Shown here: positions 6,427 to 14,736 of the stretch, in pieces
Layout of the letters: each line of letters starts with the position of its first letter
Position numbering within the stretch: position 1 is the first letter of the stretch
DNA from: Photobacterium sanguinicancri
GTDB lineage: Bacteria; Pseudomonadota; Gammaproteobacteria; Enterobacterales; Vibrionaceae
Assembly: GCF_002265265.1 (NCBI RefSeq)
Contig: NZ_NOIF01000012.1
Coordinates: 1 to 51,516, forward strand
Length of the DNA: 51,516 nucleotides
Direction: 5' to 3'
Program-made: the position numbers and the translations under genes
The notes under the pieces: model-generated
What the model saw: the letters and a program-made list of their open reading frames with translations, nothing else
Told to the model about the DNA's origin: nothing
Database searches by the model: none

Positions 6427-8682
6427 CTATCGGCTGGTTTTCTTTTCTTCATTCCCCGATTTCAACCGCTCCGCCATTGCCGCCATTTTCGGCTCTGCTT
6501 TTCGGAACTTATCCATCGTTATAATTTCGTCTGCCGTTAAAGAACGAACATCCGCCTGGCGTAAGTAATAAGTGAACTCCTCCATTTGATTGCGGAACCG
6601 TGGTTTGGCCTGTTGTGCTTTTAATACCTCATCTATTTGCAACTGCTCTTTCCGACGCTGTTCAAATTCGGTTCGATCCATTCGTTGCGTTTCAGGCTGT
6701 TTAAGTGCTTGTTTAGCGCCACGAGTAGCGGCGGTATCAGCCACTTCAGTTCGATGTGGCAACCCTGCAATAGTGGCATTGCGCTGTTTGGCGGCGGCTA
6801 ATACATCCATCGCGACATCACCCACCCCAATTTTTTTGCTGGATTGACGAAGTGCTTTACGCTGCTGTGCCAGTTGAGCACTTTGCTGACGGCTAGCCTC
6901 TTTAGAAAGTTCGCTGAGTGTCACACCTTGCCATGCTAACTCTGGATTACGAGCTGTGCAGATGAACTCCATTCCTTCAGGGTTAAACACGTATAGCTGA
7001 CCGACATCATGCGGATTCCACGAACAATAAAGATCCTGGCCAATTCGCTCACCCAGTTCCGTTGCAAAATAGCTGATGCCTTCAACAACAATTCCGGCGT
7101 CTTTATTGGCAACTCGTACCCCGGCAGCACGGCCTGAACGGGCAGGAACAGGGCTGAGCAGTACATCCAATGTGCGTTCACAATCCATAGTCCTAATGGT
7201 GGCGCGGTGTTTCTGCCATTGTTCAAATGGGGTGCACCCCAGCTTCCGATGCGGTTTATGGAGGTAGAAGTTATTTACCCAGTCATCAATGATGGCTTGC
7301 AGCTCTTTTGATGAGAGCGAGACTTCAACATCGGCCCCTTTGCTCAAGCGCATTTTCCCGTCACTTCCTTTCACTTTCGTTGTGGCCATGATCTGGTCGG
7401 CAAAGCTTCTACGTGAACGAAGTTCCTGACGTTTTGCGACATTGTGCCCGCCATATCCTGGCAATAACGTGCTGACCCCGTGCGCCCATGTTCTGAAAAA
7501 GCGCTCGATAAACGGCTTTTCATCACCGGCAAACGGTTTTGTCAGTACCTGTTCGATCTCAAGGCTGGAGATCACGCTCATGACTCGACGACTGGTGTAA
7601 TCTTTTCCGTTATCTGTTTTAACCGTGTCGGGTATGCCAAATTCAAGAATGGCTTTACGCATCAGTAAACAAACAGCTTCGGCACTGGATGTTGGGTGTA
7701 CGATCAGAATTGGCCGACGACTATAAACATCAATGCCACCTATAATGCTGTGGCGTCCGTCTGTCAGTAGTACGTCTGACGGGGTTGAATCGAGTTCCCA
7801 TAGCTGATTAATGCGCGAGATGTTTTCTGCGGCATTCCCCCACGCAACCTGACGGCGATTTTTGAAATCATCAGGATTACTAAGCTGATTAAGTACCAAT
7901 TCAAATTCTTTGCGAAAAGACTGAAGCCAACGGCGAACAGCACTAAGAGATGGAACCGCACCGCTGATTTTATCTAACTCGATCTGCGCCCTTATAGCCT
8001 CTTGCAGATTAGTGGCCTGAATATCAGGCTGATGCCACATCATGCCCCGGCAAAAGGTCTGCAACTCAGCATGTTCATCAATCATATGTTGGCGATCAGA
8101 TTTATAGTTGCCTGCTAGTGCGCCTGCCCCTTGATTTGCCAATGTTTGTTCCCAGCGACGGAGCGAACGCATACTGACGCTTTGAACGATCTGATAGATA
8201 TCTGCATCAAAGCTAAGCTGCTGCTGGTTGTACTCTTTAATAAAGGCTTCTTCCCCTATCGTCTTCTGCTTTTTAGCAATGAAAGGGGCAAGGTATTGCT
8301 TGTAACAAGCAACGATTAATAATCTGGCTTCAGCTCGGCCTTTGGCGTTACCTTGCAACCTGCCAAATTCTTGCGTGCCCTGCTGTAGTGTCTTAAGTCT
8401 GTCCTCCTCCTTTTTCTGCTGTTTGGCCACATTGCATTTAGCGATGGCTTTAGCGGCTATTGCTACCGGATCTGTCTTGCTTAATATTTCGATTTCACGT
8501 TTAGCTATATACGCACGAGTTTGATCTGGAAAATCGTTAATGTGATATTCAAAGCCTTTACCTTTGAGAACCTTCCTTTTTATCCATCCGTCTTTTTGCG
8601 CGCGTTTTCTCACTCCAAATGGTGAAGATGGAATACCTGGAAGTCCTTTAATGTCCTGAATAGAGAACCATTCTTTACTCAT
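6427..8682 (-). CDS. Mu-type DDE transposase (MuA family)
   Basis: About 751 aa. Residues 1-65 form the Mu-type DNA-binding domain (SIQDIKGLPG and a K/R-rich wing). The rve core has acidic residues in WELDSTP (about D298), KTDNGKDY (D357) and PFIERFF (E393), i.e. a DDE triad. A Mu C-terminal beta barrel follows, with a Lys/Gln-rich tail presumed to contact MuB. It carries out strand transfer for integration and replicative transposition. ATG 8682 has GGAGG six bases upstream and overlaps the stop of the ner-like gene by eight bases; an earlier frame start is not needed. It looks full length and active. Confidence 0.95.
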   Translation of the reverse strand: MSKEWFSIQDIKGLPGIPSSPFGVRKRAQKDGWIKRKVLKGKGFEYHINDFPDQTRAYIAKREIEILSKTDPVAIAAKAIAKCNVAKQQKKEEDRLKTLQQGTQEFGRLQGNAKGRAEARLLIVACYKQYLAPFIAKKQKTIGEEAFIKEYNQQQLSFDADIYQIVQSVSMRSLRRWEQTLANQGAGALAGNYKSDRQHMIDEHAELQTFCRGMMWHQPDIQATNLQEAIRAQIELDKISGAVPSLSAVRRWLQSFRKEFELVLNQLSNPDDFKNRRQVAWGNAAENISRINQLWELDSTPSDVLLTDGRHSIIGGIDVYSRRPILIVHPTSSAEAVCLLMRKAILEFGIPDTVKTDNGKDYTSRRVMSVISSLEIEQVLTKPFAGDEKPFIERFFRTWAHGVSTLLPGYGGHNVAKRQELRSRRSFADQIMATTKVKGSDGKMRLSKGADVEVSLSSKELQAIIDDWVNNFYLHKPHRKLGCTPFEQWQKHRATIRTMDCERTLDVLLSPVPARSGRAAGVRVANKDAGIVVEGISYFATELGERIGQDLYCSWNPHDVGQLYVFNPEGMEFICTARNPELAWQGVTLSELSKEASRQQSAQLAQQRKALRQSSKKIGVGDVAMDVLAAAKQRNATIAGLPHRTEVADTAATRGAKQALKQPETQRMDRTEFEQRRKEQLQIDEVLKAQQAKPRFRNQMEEFTYYLRQADVRSLTADEIITMDKFRKAEPKMAAMAERLKSGNEEKKTSR

Positions 8683-8902
8683 CACTTCCTCCAACAAGCT
8701 CCACTTCAAGAGTTTCGGATAACTTACTCATGATTTCCCTAGCCAGTTTTCTTTGCGGCTTACAACCTTTTTCTGGTGCAAACATATTGATGCAATACAG
8801 AACTGTCCTAGGGTTATAGAAATTGGAAAGCGCCCAGCTTCTTACTGTCCAACCTTTAGCACGCAACGCTCCATAAATTTGGTTAACATTCTCTATTTCC
8901 AT
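8675..8902 (-). CDS. Ner-like early regulator
   Basis: 75 aa, with GGAG seven bases before the ATG. The pattern ALRAKGWTVRSWALSNFYNP followed by a conserved Pro/Lys turn and KLAREIMSKL resembles small phage DNA-binding proteins of the Ner class or similar HTH regulators. It is the first gene of the leftward early operon and faces the S24 repressor across the control region, the position of ner in Mu. Its sequence is divergent, so the assignment rests partly on position. Confidence 0.65.
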   Translation of the reverse strand: MEIENVNQIYGALRAKGWTVRSWALSNFYNPRTVLYCINMFAPEKGCKPQRKLAREIMSKLSETLEVELVGGSDE

Positions 8903-9087
8903 TACGTAACTCCATGTTATTCTGTTGTCGCAATTAGAAAGTTACCAACTGCGACATATAAGACTCTATGCGTATCATTGGGAATGCACAAGTCTTATTG
9001 TGTTGTTGTATTCCCGTATTGGACTCACATCACACACATAAAGACTCGACGCCAATACAATCAATGACTTATAAAGAAAGACAACTT
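8903..9087. promoter_or_regulatory. Divergent early/repressor control region with operator-like repeats
   Basis: Between the Ner-like gene and the repressor are an inverted repeat TGTCGCA (8926-8932) / TGCGACA (8950-8956) and three copies of AAGACT (8960-8965 +, 8991-8996 as its complement, 9041-9046 +), each within a longer similar block. A leftward promoter TTGTGC-17-TAGAGT can be read around 8989-8962. These are candidate binding sites for the repressor and the Ner-like protein. Confidence 0.55.
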
Positions 9088-9807
9088 ATGAATAAGGAAA
9101 GCAATTCAGTTGCTTTTGATGATGACGGAATAGCAACTTTTCCTGACCGTCTAAAAGGACTCATAGAAAATGAATCATTGCGTAAATTTGCACTGGCAGT
9201 GGGTATTTCTGAAGGAGGGTTAAGAAAATACTTACCACCTGGGAGATCAAAACCAACATTTGATAAATTAGTGGCTATTTCACGCTATAAAAATGTGAAT
9301 ATTGAATGGCTGGCAACTGGTGTAGGACCAATGATGATTGGCGATGAGTTAAAACAGCCGCCAGCAAGCATTACTAACGCAGAGTTTAATGAAGAGTTTA
9401 TTCTGGTTCCTGGTTATCACATCCAGGTAAGTACGGGGAATGGAGCCTGCTTCCAAGGCGAAGAGGTAAAGCGGCACCTTGCATTTCGTCGCAAATACCT
9501 AAAATACCGCCAAAGTAACCCTGACTTATTGGCCGTGGTGTTTAGCAAAGGCGATAGTATGGAGCCAACCATAAAAGATAATGACAGCTTGCTTATAGAT
9601 TTAGGCTGCACAGAGCCTAAAGACGGCAAAATCTTTGTAGTTCGCATTGGTGACGACCTTTACGCCAAACGCATACAGCAGCTGGTTAGTGGCGGTCTGG
9701 TTCTAATAAGCGATAATAAAGAATATAGAGAGCAGGTAATTCAGCCTGATGAAGTAAATCAGCTTCAGGTTATTGGCCAAGTCATCTGGATTGGTAAAGA
9801 CGTTTAG
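9088..9807 (+). CDS. S24-family phage repressor (LexA/CI-like)
   Basis: 239 aa from ATG 9088. Residues 18-80 form a helix-turn-helix of the Bro/CI kind. The C-terminal half is an S24 peptidase with catalytic Ser in GDSMEPT (S157) and Lys in YAKRI (K194), and a probable self-cleavage zone near STGNGACF (about residues 115-122). Such repressors maintain lysogeny and are inactivated by RecA-stimulated self-cleavage after DNA damage. Mu itself uses an unrelated c repressor, so this prophage is probably SOS-inducible. Upstream in-frame starts at 9064 and 8968 exist but would run into the operator region. Confidence 0.85.
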   Translation: MNKESNSVAFDDDGIATFPDRLKGLIENESLRKFALAVGISEGGLRKYLPPGRSKPTFDKLVAISRYKNVNIEWLATGVGPMMIGDELKQPPASITNAEFNEEFILVPGYHIQVSTGNGACFQGEEVKRHLAFRRKYLKYRQSNPDLLAVVFSKGDSMEPTIKDNDSLLIDLGCTEPKDGKIFVVRIGDDLYAKRIQQLVSGGLVLISDNKEYREQVIQPDEVNQLQVIGQVIWIGKDV

Positions 9808-9808
9808 C

Positions 9809-9846
9809 AAATGGCTCCAACTTATGCCAAAGCATGCGGAGCCATT
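9809..9846 (+). terminator. Hairpin after the prophage repressor
   Basis: AAATGGCTCC and GGAGCCATTT form a 10-bp stem directly after the repressor stop. The T-run is short (TTCCTT), so efficiency is uncertain. Confidence 0.6.
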
Positions 9847-9849
9847 TCC

Positions 9850-10047
9850 TTAAACACCTTTTAAATTGCCATTTTGAGAGATTTTAAACATTTCCTCCGA
9901 AATCCACTCGAAGCCAGTCATATCAAGGCCGCCCACGGATTTCCGCCTCTTCCCGGTTATTCCCATATTTGTCAGAGTAAGTGGTGTCCTACAGCGGCCT
10001 AGAGGTCGCCTTATTTTTATCCCCCCTTTTTCTTTGGAAATCAGCAA
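9850..10047 (-). CDS. Unrecognised ORF at prophage/host border
   Basis: A frame open from about 10086 to 9850 with only a TTG start at 10047 and no ribosome binding site. It encodes a basic peptide containing LTLTNMGITGKRRKS. The composition is protein-like and G+C-richer than its flanks, so it may be a gene fragment stranded at the phage end. It may equally be conserved terminal phage DNA that happens to be open. No family recognised. Confidence 0.25.
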   Translation of the reverse strand: MLISKEKGGIKIRRPLGRCRTPLTLTNMGITGKRRKSVGGLDMTGFEWISEEMFKISQNGNLKGV

Positions 10048-10129
10048 CAGAATGTCACGTGATGATTGGTATTCCCTTTCATTTCAGATACTCTGAATAA
10101 AGTACGTTAAGGCGTGACAGGGAAAAAAG

Positions 10130-10390
10130 ATGAAGAAAAATAAGAATGATGCAAAGTTACTCAAGAAAGCACTGGAACTCGGCATTGCGTTTGCTAAAAA
10201 GCAAGGCTACAACGATTTAGAACGTTATGTGTCTTCCACTGATAAAGTTGAATGTATTTATCGTTTACTTGTGCAATACAAACAAATCACACCACTAGCT
10301 GTAGACCAAGAAGACGGTGTCAACATGAAGCACAAATTGGTGCTATGGATCTCTCGCCTATTACCGCCCGACCACGAATTACTGAAATAA
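10130..10390 (+). CDS. DUF5062 family protein
   Basis: 86 aa, small helical protein. The start KNKNDAKLLKKALELGIAFA and a later RLLVQYKQI segment match the DUF5062 family of Vibrionaceae and relatives, whose function is unknown. AGGGA stands seven bases before the ATG. It marks the return to host DNA after the prophage. Confidence 0.7.
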   Translation: MKKNKNDAKLLKKALELGIAFAKKQGYNDLERYVSSTDKVECIYRLLVQYKQITPLAVDQEDGVNMKHKLVLWISRLLPPDHELLK

Positions 10391-10396
10391 CCCACT

Positions 10397-10466
10397 CTTC
10401 GTGACGCCCTAGAGCACGAAGACACATATCACCCCGTCATGAACTGCGACTATCTAGCAGTTCATG
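10397..10466. other. Two stem-loops downstream of the DUF5062 gene
   Basis: CTTCGTG/CACGAAG (10397-10403, 10415-10421) and CATGAACTGC/GCAGTTCATG (10438-10447, 10457-10466) can form two hairpins. Neither has a following T-run, so they are not clean intrinsic terminators. The remaining bases to 10674 show no gene. Confidence 0.45.
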
Positions 10467-10674
10467 ATGCATTGTTCTGGGTTAATCAACTTAATCTATC
10501 AGCAACGCAGTCGCTTCTATCAACAAATCCAATTTTCTTTGCCAAACACGGCTATCCAACATCGTTTCAATAGGCTGCACTATATTTAATAAACACGATC
10601 AAGAAAACAGATGTTCTAAACCATAAGACGTAAACTAGAATCATAACTTTAGAGCGGTTTATAAGAGATAACGT

Positions 10675-11022
10675 ATGAAAATCAACACTGTATTATGCCT
10701 ATTATTGGCAATAACCTCTTTTACTGGTTGGGCATCAGAACGAAGTGAGCAAGCTTGGGATCTCATCGAGCAAGGCGCATTCTTAGTCGATGTACGAACT
10801 CCAGGTGAATTTAGCCAAGGGCATCTAACCGGGTCAACAAACTACCCGCTAAACACCATAGATACCGCGTTTTCCGATGTAGATAAATCAACGCCAATCG
10901 TCGTATATTGCCGCAGTGGTAATCGTTCAGGTCAGGCCATGAGCCACTTAAAAAAAGCGGGCTTTACTCAAGTCTATAACGGTGGTGGATTAGAAGAGAT
11001 GCAGTCCACTCAACCTAAATAG
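10675..11022 (+). CDS. Periplasmic rhodanese-like protein (PspE type)
   Basis: 115 aa. An N-terminal signal peptide (about residues 1-20, ending ...GWAS) is followed by one rhodanese domain with the active-site loop CRSGNRSG after VVY, so the catalytic Cys is present. Single-domain exported rhodaneses transfer sulfane sulfur and resemble E. coli PspE. The physiological acceptor is unknown. It stands alone, 88 bases before the DUF3080 lipoprotein on the same strand, so the two might be cotranscribed. Confidence 0.85.
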   Translation: MKINTVLCLLLAITSFTGWASERSEQAWDLIEQGAFLVDVRTPGEFSQGHLTGSTNYPLNTIDTAFSDVDKSTPIVVYCRSGNRSGQAMSHLKKAGFTQVYNGGGLEEMQSTQPK

Positions 11023-11110
11023 GTTGCACAGCTCCTCTTTTGCGTTACTGATACTGATAAAGCAACGCAGTTATTTCGTCAGGTTGGTATAAGTTGTTTA
11101 TACTTTTGAA

Positions 11111-12265
11111 ATGAATAATACGCTCACTTTCAATCGCGTAGCGAGCCTATCTTGTTATCGATACGCTTATCTTACCTTGCGTTTGCTTGCATTAAGTTTA
11201 TCAGCTTGCGTGATGCTAACAGGGTGTGACAACAGTGGTGAGCATCACTTCAAAGACTACCATCAGCGTTTAGCCAACGTATTGGATACCGACCCGATAC
11301 CTTTTCACCCTCTTGATTCTCTGCCCAACTTCCCTTCGACACGCACTTTATATGTCCCAGAAGAAGACATCCGTATCGGGTTACTTGATGCTTACGAACT
11401 TCGTCGTTGCGGTTTATTTCAGCTTATTGCCGACCGCAACTCAAGCTTAGGAAAAGTCCAAGATAAAACTCGCCAGCTCAGATATGAATTGCTGCTATTA
11501 AACGGGCTAGAAAGATGTGTGACACAAACAGTACCTGCCAGCGATGATAATCCTATTAGTCAGCCTCTTATTGATGAGCTCACTCCCATTAAGCAAAAAA
11601 AACAACAACAGCTTAGATCGGTAATATGGAATATGCTTGCAACGGGCAAAGAGTGGCGGCAACAGTTTGTACTTTACCCACATACTTTTGATATAGATAA
11701 CTTCGCTGGCTTAACAGCAAACCTTGCAGCCATGGAGGATATATTAACGCTGTTAGAGTATTCGCAAAGCCAGCCAGATGCCGACAATAAGCCGACTCAC
11801 GAGATCACACCAAAGCGTATTGATGAAGCTTTAGCAAATAGGCTGTTAATACACCAAGAAAATATTCACCGTAGCCGTTACTTTGGGCAACTGTATTACT
11901 CCATAGCGAATGCGACCCAATGGATCAACATCACTACGCAGTTGTTGAATCAGCAAGAAAGTACCATTATCTGTGGAGAAAAACGTAATCAGCAACAAGC
12001 CGAGTACCTTAAAAACGTGTTTTACCGTTTTTATAACCCTAAAATTCAATCTTACCTTGCCGAGTTAGATTCGCAATACCTCCAAGTTAAGCCTGTTTTA
12101 CAACAAGTCTTTAATCAATTACCAACCAAGCACCCCGACCTTCTGGCATATAAAGAGGTCTTTATAGACGGAAATTTACACCAAGCTTTTCGAATTGCGG
12201 TTCTGGATCACACTAAATTTTGGCAGCGCACTTTTAAACGCTGCCAATTTAAAGTTGGAATATAA
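11111..12265 (+). CDS. DUF3080 family lipoprotein
   Basis: 384 aa. The N-terminal hydrophobic segment ends in the lipobox LTGC (Cys about residue 39), with a long, somewhat basic n-region. The mature part begins with the DUF3080 pattern (YHQRLANVLDTDP and later LLDAYELRRCGLFQLIADRN). Members are outer-membrane-type lipoproteins of marine gammaproteobacteria with no known function. There is no strong ribosome binding site, so a later start just before the hydrophobic segment is possible. Confidence 0.75.
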   Translation: MNNTLTFNRVASLSCYRYAYLTLRLLALSLSACVMLTGCDNSGEHHFKDYHQRLANVLDTDPIPFHPLDSLPNFPSTRTLYVPEEDIRIGLLDAYELRRCGLFQLIADRNSSLGKVQDKTRQLRYELLLLNGLERCVTQTVPASDDNPISQPLIDELTPIKQKKQQQLRSVIWNMLATGKEWRQQFVLYPHTFDIDNFAGLTANLAAMEDILTLLEYSQSQPDADNKPTHEITPKRIDEALANRLLIHQENIHRSRYFGQLYYSIANATQWINITTQLLNQQESTIICGEKRNQQQAEYLKNVFYRFYNPKIQSYLAELDSQYLQVKPVLQQVFNQLPTKHPDLLAYKEVFIDGNLHQAFRIAVLDHTKFWQRTFKRCQFKVGI

Positions 12266-12357
12266 GAATTAATCCAAACACTTAGCATGCCAGACCAGCA
12301 AACAGTATATTTGATAACCAAACGCGCAATGAAAGCGAAAAAAGAGAACGTAAACAC

Positions 12358-12386
12358 TTGCACGCTTAGTGGCGAATCGCTAATAT
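12358..12386 (+). promoter_or_regulatory. Sigma70 promoter of the tRNA-Val pair
   Basis: TTGCAC (12358-12363), a 17-base spacer and TAATAT (12381-12386) lie 50 bases before the first tRNA. This is a near-consensus promoter. Confidence 0.7.
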
Positions 12387-12436
12387 CTTTTGCGTTCCGT
12401 TGAATAACCTTTTTAAAGGCTAACAACGATGAAGAT

Positions 12437-12513
12437 GCTCGCTTAGCTCAGTTGGTTAGAGTACTTGCATGACATGCAAGGTGTCACTGGTTCGAGTCCA
12501 GTAGCGAGCACCA
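12437..12513 (+). tRNA. tRNA-Val (GAC)
   Basis: 77 bases. The 7-bp acceptor stem GCTCGCT/AGCGAGC, the D-arm, a CTTGC/GCAAG anticodon stem with loop ATGACAT (anticodon GAC), the TTCGAGT T-loop and an encoded CCA are all present. Anticodon GAC reads GUC/GUU valine codons. Confidence 0.95.
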
Positions 12514-12557
12514 TATTTTAGATAACACATACTACGGGTTATCATGCTGTACAATTT

Positions 12558-12634
12558 GCTCGCTTAGCTCAGTTGGTTAGAGTACTTGCATGACATGCAA
12601 GGTGTCACTGGTTCGAGTCCAGTAGCGAGCACCA
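12558..12634 (+). tRNA. tRNA-Val (GAC), second identical copy
   Basis: Identical over all 77 bases to the copy at 12437, separated by a 44-base spacer, and with encoded CCA. It is cotranscribed from the same promoter and followed by a terminator. Confidence 0.95.
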
Positions 12635-12642
12635 TATAAAAG

Positions 12643-12668
12643 AGCCTGCTTTTTAGCAGGCTTTTTTT
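12643..12668 (+). terminator. Intrinsic terminator after the tRNA-Val genes
   Basis: AGCCTGCT and AGCAGGCT form an 8-bp stem with a TTTT loop, followed by a run of T. Confidence 0.9.
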
Positions 12669-12823
12669 ATGCCTGTATTTTTGCTAGACCTCATCGATTA
12701 AACAGTCGGCTTACTGATGTGCTCGCTTTATAACCAGCTGTTAAGATGATTCGTATTTAGGCTTTAAACCGAAAGTAAGCTCCTTTACTATGCCCTCATA
12801 CATAGCACCTAGGGTTACAACGA

Positions 12824-13189
12824 ATGCAAAAAGTAAAACTGACAGCAAATCCTCAAATTGCAGTTATCTTCAAAGGTTGGTCTAATGATTGGGCGAAAGA
12901 AAGCCAAGCAGATCAAAAAGACATGGCAACTAAGTTTCATACCGTTTACAAAATTGCTGCAGATGCATTTGCAAATGGCGAAGAAGTTGAGCTTACTTTC
13001 GTTTCAGCCTTATTCAGCGACTGTAAACAAAAAGCTGAAATGGCTGCAGCGATGAATGAAAAAGTTAAAGCGAGCTTGCAAAGTGACGATGAACGCGCAC
13101 AACGCATTATCGCTAAAGTGAATACAGCAGCCCAAGATGCTGCATACGTTGTGAATTACCTCAATAACGTATTATTGCAATCAGCCTAA
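12824..13189 (+). CDS. Uncharacterised 121-aa protein
   Basis: A soluble, Ala/Lys-rich, mostly helical protein with an N-terminal KVKLTANPQIAVIFKGWSND strand-like segment; no signal peptide or membrane segment. It is followed by a good terminator and preceded by about 155 bases without features. Codon use looks like the neighbours. I do not recognise the family. Confidence 0.7.
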   Translation: MQKVKLTANPQIAVIFKGWSNDWAKESQADQKDMATKFHTVYKIAADAFANGEEVELTFVSALFSDCKQKAEMAAAMNEKVKASLQSDDERAQRIIAKVNTAAQDAAYVVNYLNNVLLQSA

Positions 13190-13199
13190 ACACGTTTAC

Positions 13200-13225
13200 T
13201 GCAGGGGTATCGCCATACTCCTGCA
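13200..13225 (+). terminator. Terminator after the 121-aa gene
   Basis: TGCAGGGGTAT and ATACTCCTGCA pair with a CGCC loop (one G-T pair); the following bases TTCTTATT form a weak U-run. Confidence 0.65.
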
Positions 13226-13386
13226 TTCTTATTAATGATGACAAACTCCCCCGCTTCCCCTTTATCTGCCTTTTAATTCAATAATCAGTATCGCCCTATT
13301 CACCCTTGTGATCACCTATGCGGATAATGCCGTTTTATCCATCATATTTCATCTGACAGCATAGATCTTTCACTCTAACGCCTTCT

Positions 13387-13423
13387 GACGCAAACGTTAC
13401 CCTACACTGTGAATTTTTTAACA
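13387..13423 (+). promoter_or_regulatory. Regulatory region of the porin: LacI/PurR-like motif and CRP-like site
   Basis: GACGCAAACG (13387-13396) resembles half of a PurR/CytR-type operator. TGTGA-N6-TAACA (13408-13423) matches nine of ten CRP core bases. Both lie 185-225 bases before the porin start. The 13226-13609 gap shows no gene. Confidence 0.4.
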
Positions 13424-13609
13424 CATTTTTTGTGAAGTAAACGCAAGCCAATACTTCTAACATCACATATTTGCTCACACACCATGCAACCAAGCCGACT
13501 TTCATCACAAAATCAATGAACTGAGATTGTAAGATAACATTCTTAAATGTGAGAATTAAAACATACAAACAAGCAAATGTTACTTAAATAACATACATAA
13601 GGTCGAGTA

Positions 13610-14692
13610 ATGAACATTAAAACGGCTAACAAAACAGCACTAGCAGTGTGTATATCTACCCTTCTCGCTTCTACTAGCCTACAAGCAGCCAATATCTATC
13701 AAAACGAAAACGGTGACAATTTAAACCTATATGGTGAAGTTGGCGTTGGTGGCCATTTTGGTGCAAATTTTGAGTACGGCGAATTTTTTAAAGACCAAGC
13801 TTACATTGACGATTCTTTTGCAACCTTGGGTGTGAAAGGTAAAAACGGCCAATTAGTTTACCGCTTAGAGCTAGATTTTGAGCGTGAAAACTGGAAGTAC
13901 GGTTCCGGCGATATGGTGCTTAGCATCGATAAAATGTTCATTGGCTACGCCCTTAACGACTACCACTATGTTGAATTTGGTTTAACCGATACTGCATTTG
14001 ACGATTACGACAAATGGGGTGACTTCACGTTCGATACCACAGTTGAAACAGGTGAAGCAGGCGACCAAGATGCGACGGTAAAATATGAAGGTACTTATGG
14101 CAGCTTCAAGCTAGGTACGTCATACAGTTACAACGCTAAATCATCTTCTGGCTCTCTTCTTGGCGATGTTGTTAATGGTTACTTCGGCTACTTTGGCAGT
14201 CGTTTTTCAGCAGTCGTAGGTCTTGAAGGCCGCGGTGGTGCAGAAGGCGAATCTAAATACGGTAAGCAAAAGCTTGCAGGTCTTGGTATGCGCTTCGCTG
14301 TTACCGATAGCTTCCACCTTGGCTTTAATGGCTACATTGAAGACGAAGATATTGCTCAAACCAAAATCCCTACCGATATCACAGATCCAAACAACAGCGT
14401 TCACCTTTATAACGACTATCAAACCCTTTACCGCAAAGGTGCGCTGATCTCAGGTAAATATGAATTCACACCACAATGGGAAATGACAGGCTCTGCCAAC
14501 TATGAAGCCTATGAAGAGTGGGATAAAGACAGCGAATTTTGGGATACCAAAGAACACAGCTGGGGTTCAAGCCGCACATGGGGCACGCTGGGTGTGAACT
14601 TCAAACCAACACCATCATCAATCATTGCGCTTGAAGCTAATGCTGGCGATGCAGCACAAGATGTGTACGCCTACACGCGTATTTACTTCTAA
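13610..14692 (+). CDS. Outer-membrane general porin
   Basis: 360 aa. A signal peptide ends near residue 26 (...SLQA). The mature protein alternates short amphipathic beta strands with a YGEVGVGGHFG first strand and ends in YTRIYF; the terminal aromatic is the usual BAM recognition signal. It belongs to the gram-negative porin family of trimeric 16-strand channels. ExeM nuclease starts only 44 bases later on the same strand, with no terminator between, so the two are probably cotranscribed. That pairing suggests passage of nucleotides or phosphate, but the substrate cannot be read from sequence. Confidence 0.85.
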   Translation: MNIKTANKTALAVCISTLLASTSLQAANIYQNENGDNLNLYGEVGVGGHFGANFEYGEFFKDQAYIDDSFATLGVKGKNGQLVYRLELDFERENWKYGSGDMVLSIDKMFIGYALNDYHYVEFGLTDTAFDDYDKWGDFTFDTTVETGEAGDQDATVKYEGTYGSFKLGTSYSYNAKSSSGSLLGDVVNGYFGYFGSRFSAVVGLEGRGGAEGESKYGKQKLAGLGMRFAVTDSFHLGFNGYIEDEDIAQTKIPTDITDPNNSVHLYNDYQTLYRKGALISGKYEFTPQWEMTGSANYEAYEEWDKDSEFWDTKEHSWGSSRTWGTLGVNFKPTPSSIIALEANAGDAAQDVYAYTRIYF

Positions 14693-14736
14693 TCAGACAC
14701 TTTAAAAAGAATTTAGGGATTGAAGGACACCCCATC

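Larger units (their letters stand above)
1..10050 (-). mobile_element. Mu-like transposable prophage, early region (partial)
   Basis: The gene order repressor / Ner-like / MuA transposase / MuB ATPase / small early genes / DUF3164 / GemA / Mor is the early half of a Mu-type phage, lying reversed. Only the early and first middle genes are inside the window; head, tail and the far terminus would lie left of position 1. The repressor-proximal phage terminus must fall between the repressor terminator (9846) and the host DUF5062 gene (10130). I could not place the terminal dinucleotide or the 5-bp target duplication, so the 10050 boundary is approximate. No broken early gene is seen, so this part looks intact. 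Confidence 0.85.

Noticed and set aside
12208-12426. 72-codon minus-strand frame before the tRNA genes
   Set aside because: It overlaps the DUF3080 gene and the tRNA promoter; no start signal.
12437-12634. tRNA-Val pair as an integration site with attached island
   Set aside because: No integrase and no partial tRNA repeat nearby; flanking genes look like core host genes.
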